A stretch of 7,175 nucleotides of DNA from Bacteroidota bacterium (GTDB taxonomy: Bacteria; Bacteroidota; Bacteroidia; Flavobacteriales_F; PHOS-HE28): contig JAEYYE010000402.1 of the NCBI GenBank assembly GCA_023430945.1, forward strand, positions 1-7,175. The letters run 5' to 3'. A program made the translations under genes and the position numbers. The notes beneath the pieces were generated by a model. That model did no database searches, was not told the DNA's origin, and was given only the letters and a program-made list of their open reading frames with translations. Positions within the stretch are counted from its first letter, which is position 1. Each line of letters begins with the position of its first letter. Shown here piece by piece: positions 5,264-7,175 of this stretch.

Positions 5264-6111
5264 TGCGCGTTCAGGATGAGCACCAGCGCAACGATCGCAA
5301 AAGCGATCCCAACGAATTGCATCGATCGCAAACGTTCCTTGAAAAGGATCATCGATGCGATCGTTCCGATCAAGATCACACCAACGTTCATCAGCGGATA
5401 AAAGCTGCTTGCCGGAAAGCCGCCTTTGCTCAACGCTTTCACGATCATCACAAGCGCAGCGTAGTTCACCAGGCCAAGCACCGTTCCACCGATCCAAACG
5501 CTTGTCCGCTTGAATACCGCTCTGCCTTCGCGCCGTAAAGCCAGCGCAAACGAGACCACCGCTGCTGACATGAATGTCATCGTTGGGAACACTTCCTCAT
5601 TCGTTGCATCCAATCGCGTACGTTGCATCCAATTGATCCCGATATCGATCACCGCGTTCCCGAAGAAGATCACCACTGGAAGTTTCCATGAGCCGCGCAA
5701 ACTTCCCGGATCTTTCACCAGTGAAGCGAGGACAACACCCGCGATCGCACACGCGATCCCCAGCCAGCCCAGGAAATCCGGTTCTTCATCATATAGAAGT
5801 ACAGCTGCGATCACCGTCAACACTAAACTCATCCGGCTCGCAACTGTCGTGGCCGCCACTCCGGCGCGTTGTGTGGAAAGTCCGGTGAAATAGAAGTTGA
5901 TCACGAAGAAACATCCCAGCCCGATCGACGGAAGCCACAGTCCCGTAAGATCACCCGCTTTCCACGGCGGCGCAACGATCAGACCGGCGATCACGGCGGT
6001 CACATAGTTCACCGCGATAGCAGGTAGCAACGGCACTTCACGCCGATCGAACACCTTGAAGAGAAGGAACAAGGCCGCCATGAGCACGGCCGCCGCAGCT
6101 ACCAGTGCCAT
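5260..6111 (-). CDS. EamA/DMT-superfamily inner-membrane transporter
   Basis: The 283-residue hydrophobic protein has about ten predicted membrane segments (roughly 2-20, 29-47, 58-77, 83-107, 113-132, 143-161, 176-193, 205-227, 236-256 and 264-281), arranged as two five-helix EamA repeats. The second-repeat end FYPLMNVGVILIGTIASMILFKERL (237-261) is typical of the drug/metabolite transporter superfamily. The substrate cannot be read from sequence. Being in a ribD operon does not make it a riboflavin exporter, since this pairing is probably just conserved order. ATG at 6111-6109 lies inside the end of ribD (13-bp overlap), and its own stop overlaps the yigZ start by 4 bp. Both overlaps suggest coupled translation. 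Family firm, substrate unknown. Confidence 0.9.
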   Translation of the reverse strand: MALVAAAAVLMAALFLLFKVFDRREVPLLPAIAVNYVTAVIAGLIVAPPWKAGDLTGLWLPSIGLGCFFVINFYFTGLSTQRAGVAATTVASRMSLVLTVIAAVLLYDEEPDFLGWLGIACAIAGVVLASLVKDPGSLRGSWKLPVVIFFGNAVIDIGINWMQRTRLDATNEEVFPTMTFMSAAVVSFALALRREGRAVFKRTSVWIGGTVLGLVNYAALVMIVKALSKGGFPASSFYPLMNVGVILIGTIASMILFKERLRSMQFVGIAFAIVALVLILNAQ

Positions 6112-7172
6112 GATGGATCGGGATCGATCTGTTGTTCCGGGTTGATATGTAGATCGAGCCGATCACCAGCAAGATCCATCGATCGGATCGGTTCGGGAAG
6201 ACCGAACGGTGCGCGTGTTCCCGATCGGAAATAAGGCCTGCCGGTGATCACGCGCGCTTCATCCCAAAGTCCTTTTTCCAGAAAAGCGTTCAACAATGTT
6301 GCACCACCTTCCACAAGAACAGATCGGATATTTCGCTGATGCAATTCAGCGATCACCTCATCCAGAGGATCATCATTTCCGATCACCACTTGATCGCCAG
6401 CCTTCAAGTCCGGCCGAAACTTTTCCACGAAGAGAAGGGTAGGAGTGGTTCCATCGAAAACATGTGATCGCGCCGGAGCTGTGGCTTTTCGATCGAGGAT
6501 CACGCGCAACGGTTGCCGGCCTTCCACCAGTCGCACGGAAAGCTTCGGATCATCGTTCATCACGGTGTTGCTTCCTACCATGATCGCCTGCTCTTCACTG
6601 CGCCAGCGATGCACGAGGATGTTGCTTGGCGTATTGCTGATCCGCTGCACCATGCGTTCACTCCGCGGGTGCCGATCGAGAAAGCCATCCGCCGATCGCG
6701 CCCATTTCAAGATGATGTAAGGCCGTTCCTTTTCGATCGAGGTGATGAACTTGCGCTGTTGCCAGCGGCACTGATCATCTTCGATCCCGGTGATCACATC
6801 AACACCGGCAGCCTTCAACCTTTCGATCCCTTTTCCGGCCACTTCAGGGAAGGGATCCTTCATTCCGATCACTACGTTCCTCACGCCGCGTTCGATCAGC
6901 AGATCGGCACATGGCGGGGTTTTGCCATGGTGTGCACAGGGTTCCAAATTCACGTAGAGGATCGCATCGCGCGGAACCTCACCATCAACAGATCGCAAAC
7001 ATTCCACTTCGGCGTGCGGACCACCGTAGCTGCGGTGCCAGCCTTCGGCCATGATCCGATCGTTCTGCACCAGAACCGCGCCCACCATGGGATTCGGTGC
7101 CACAGATCCAGCACCGTTGCGCGCCAACTGCAGGCAGCGCCGCATCCATTCATGGTGATCGGTAGTGGCCAT
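6099..7172 (-). CDS. ribD: Bifunctional riboflavin biosynthesis deaminase/reductase RibD
   Basis: RibD performs two steps of riboflavin synthesis: deamination of the GTP-derived diaminopyrimidine and NADPH-dependent reduction of the ribosyl side chain. The 357-residue protein has both domains. The deaminase (about 1-145) contains NPMVGAVLV (27-35), the zinc and catalytic residues of GGPHAEVECL (His53, Glu55), and EPCAHHGKTPPC (Cys79, Cys88). The reductase (about 150-345) shows LKWARSADGF (155-164), VGSNTVMNDDPKLSVR (199-214) and SVLVEGGATLLNAFL (284-298). ATG at 7172-7170 gives a start that leads directly into the deaminase block; it is 3 bp from the window edge, so promoter and upstream neighbour are not visible. 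It leads the operon with the EamA and yigZ genes. No FMN riboswitch can be assessed. Confidence 0.96.
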   Translation of the reverse strand: MATTDHHEWMRRCLQLARNGAGSVAPNPMVGAVLVQNDRIMAEGWHRSYGGPHAEVECLRSVDGEVPRDAILYVNLEPCAHHGKTPPCADLLIERGVRNVVIGMKDPFPEVAGKGIERLKAAGVDVITGIEDDQCRWQQRKFITSIEKERPYIILKWARSADGFLDRHPRSERMVQRISNTPSNILVHRWRSEEQAIMVGSNTVMNDDPKLSVRLVEGRQPLRVILDRKATAPARSHVFDGTTPTLLFVEKFRPDLKAGDQVVIGNDDPLDEVIAELHQRNIRSVLVEGGATLLNAFLEKGLWDEARVITGRPYFRSGTRAPFGLPEPIRSMDLAGDRLDLHINPEQQIDPDPSWHW

Positions 7173-7175
7173 AAC

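Noticed and set aside
5264..5497. Upstream extension of the yigZ frame
   Set aside because: It lies wholly inside the EamA gene in another frame and lacks family resemblance; ATG at 5263 with ATGA coupling is better.

Overview
This looks like a chromosomal window from a member of the Bacteroidota, probably a Flavobacteriales-like lineage of moderate GC. The evidence is the DnaA type (signature GGKDHATVLHA), the absence of Shine-Dalgarno sequences before most starts, and a gene order I recall as usual in that phylum: ribD, EamA transporter, YigZ and YbgC-type thioesterase beside dnaA, low-molecular-weight phosphatase and an RsmI-like methylase. The phylum call is fairly firm; anything finer is a guess.

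Layout. Positions 1-788 (minus) hold the N-terminal 262 codons of an accessory AAA/STAND-type ATPase (ATPase_2 family), cut by the window edge. Its upstream region (797-875) carries two copies of an unusual nested palindrome, one overlapping a possible promoter and the other running over the stop codon of the preceding gene. Positions 871-2032 (minus) hold an RsmI-like SAM methyltransferase and a low-molecular-weight tyrosine phosphatase, overlapping by 17 bp. Positions 2033-2188 are intergenic, with the dnaA terminator and a purine/pyrimidine inverted repeat. Positions 2189-3619 (minus) are dnaA. Positions 3620-4019 form a divergent control region with a 16-bp palindrome in the dnaA leader and DnaA-box-like sites. 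Positions 4020-4427 (plus) encode a YbgC-like thioesterase. Positions 4428-4660 lie between convergent genes and hold a REP-like two-hairpin element and a heptamer tandem repeat. Positions 4661-7172 (minus) form a tightly overlapping operon read ribD, EamA transporter, yigZ.

How the genes fit together. Apart from the ATPase these are housekeeping functions: replication initiation, riboflavin synthesis, rRNA or tetrapyrrole-type methylation, dephosphorylation, thioester hydrolysis, and a stress-type IMPACT protein. Gene overlaps (17, 13 and 4 bp) indicate co-transcription and translational coupling within each group. The ATPase is the one gene that does not belong to the conserved core, and together with its paired operator it is the best candidate here for an undescribed system.

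At the whole-window scale the sequence is strikingly rich in GATC (about 165 by hand count, roughly one per 43 bp) and in CGATCG (about 34), which resembles the HIP1 palindrome of cyanobacteria.
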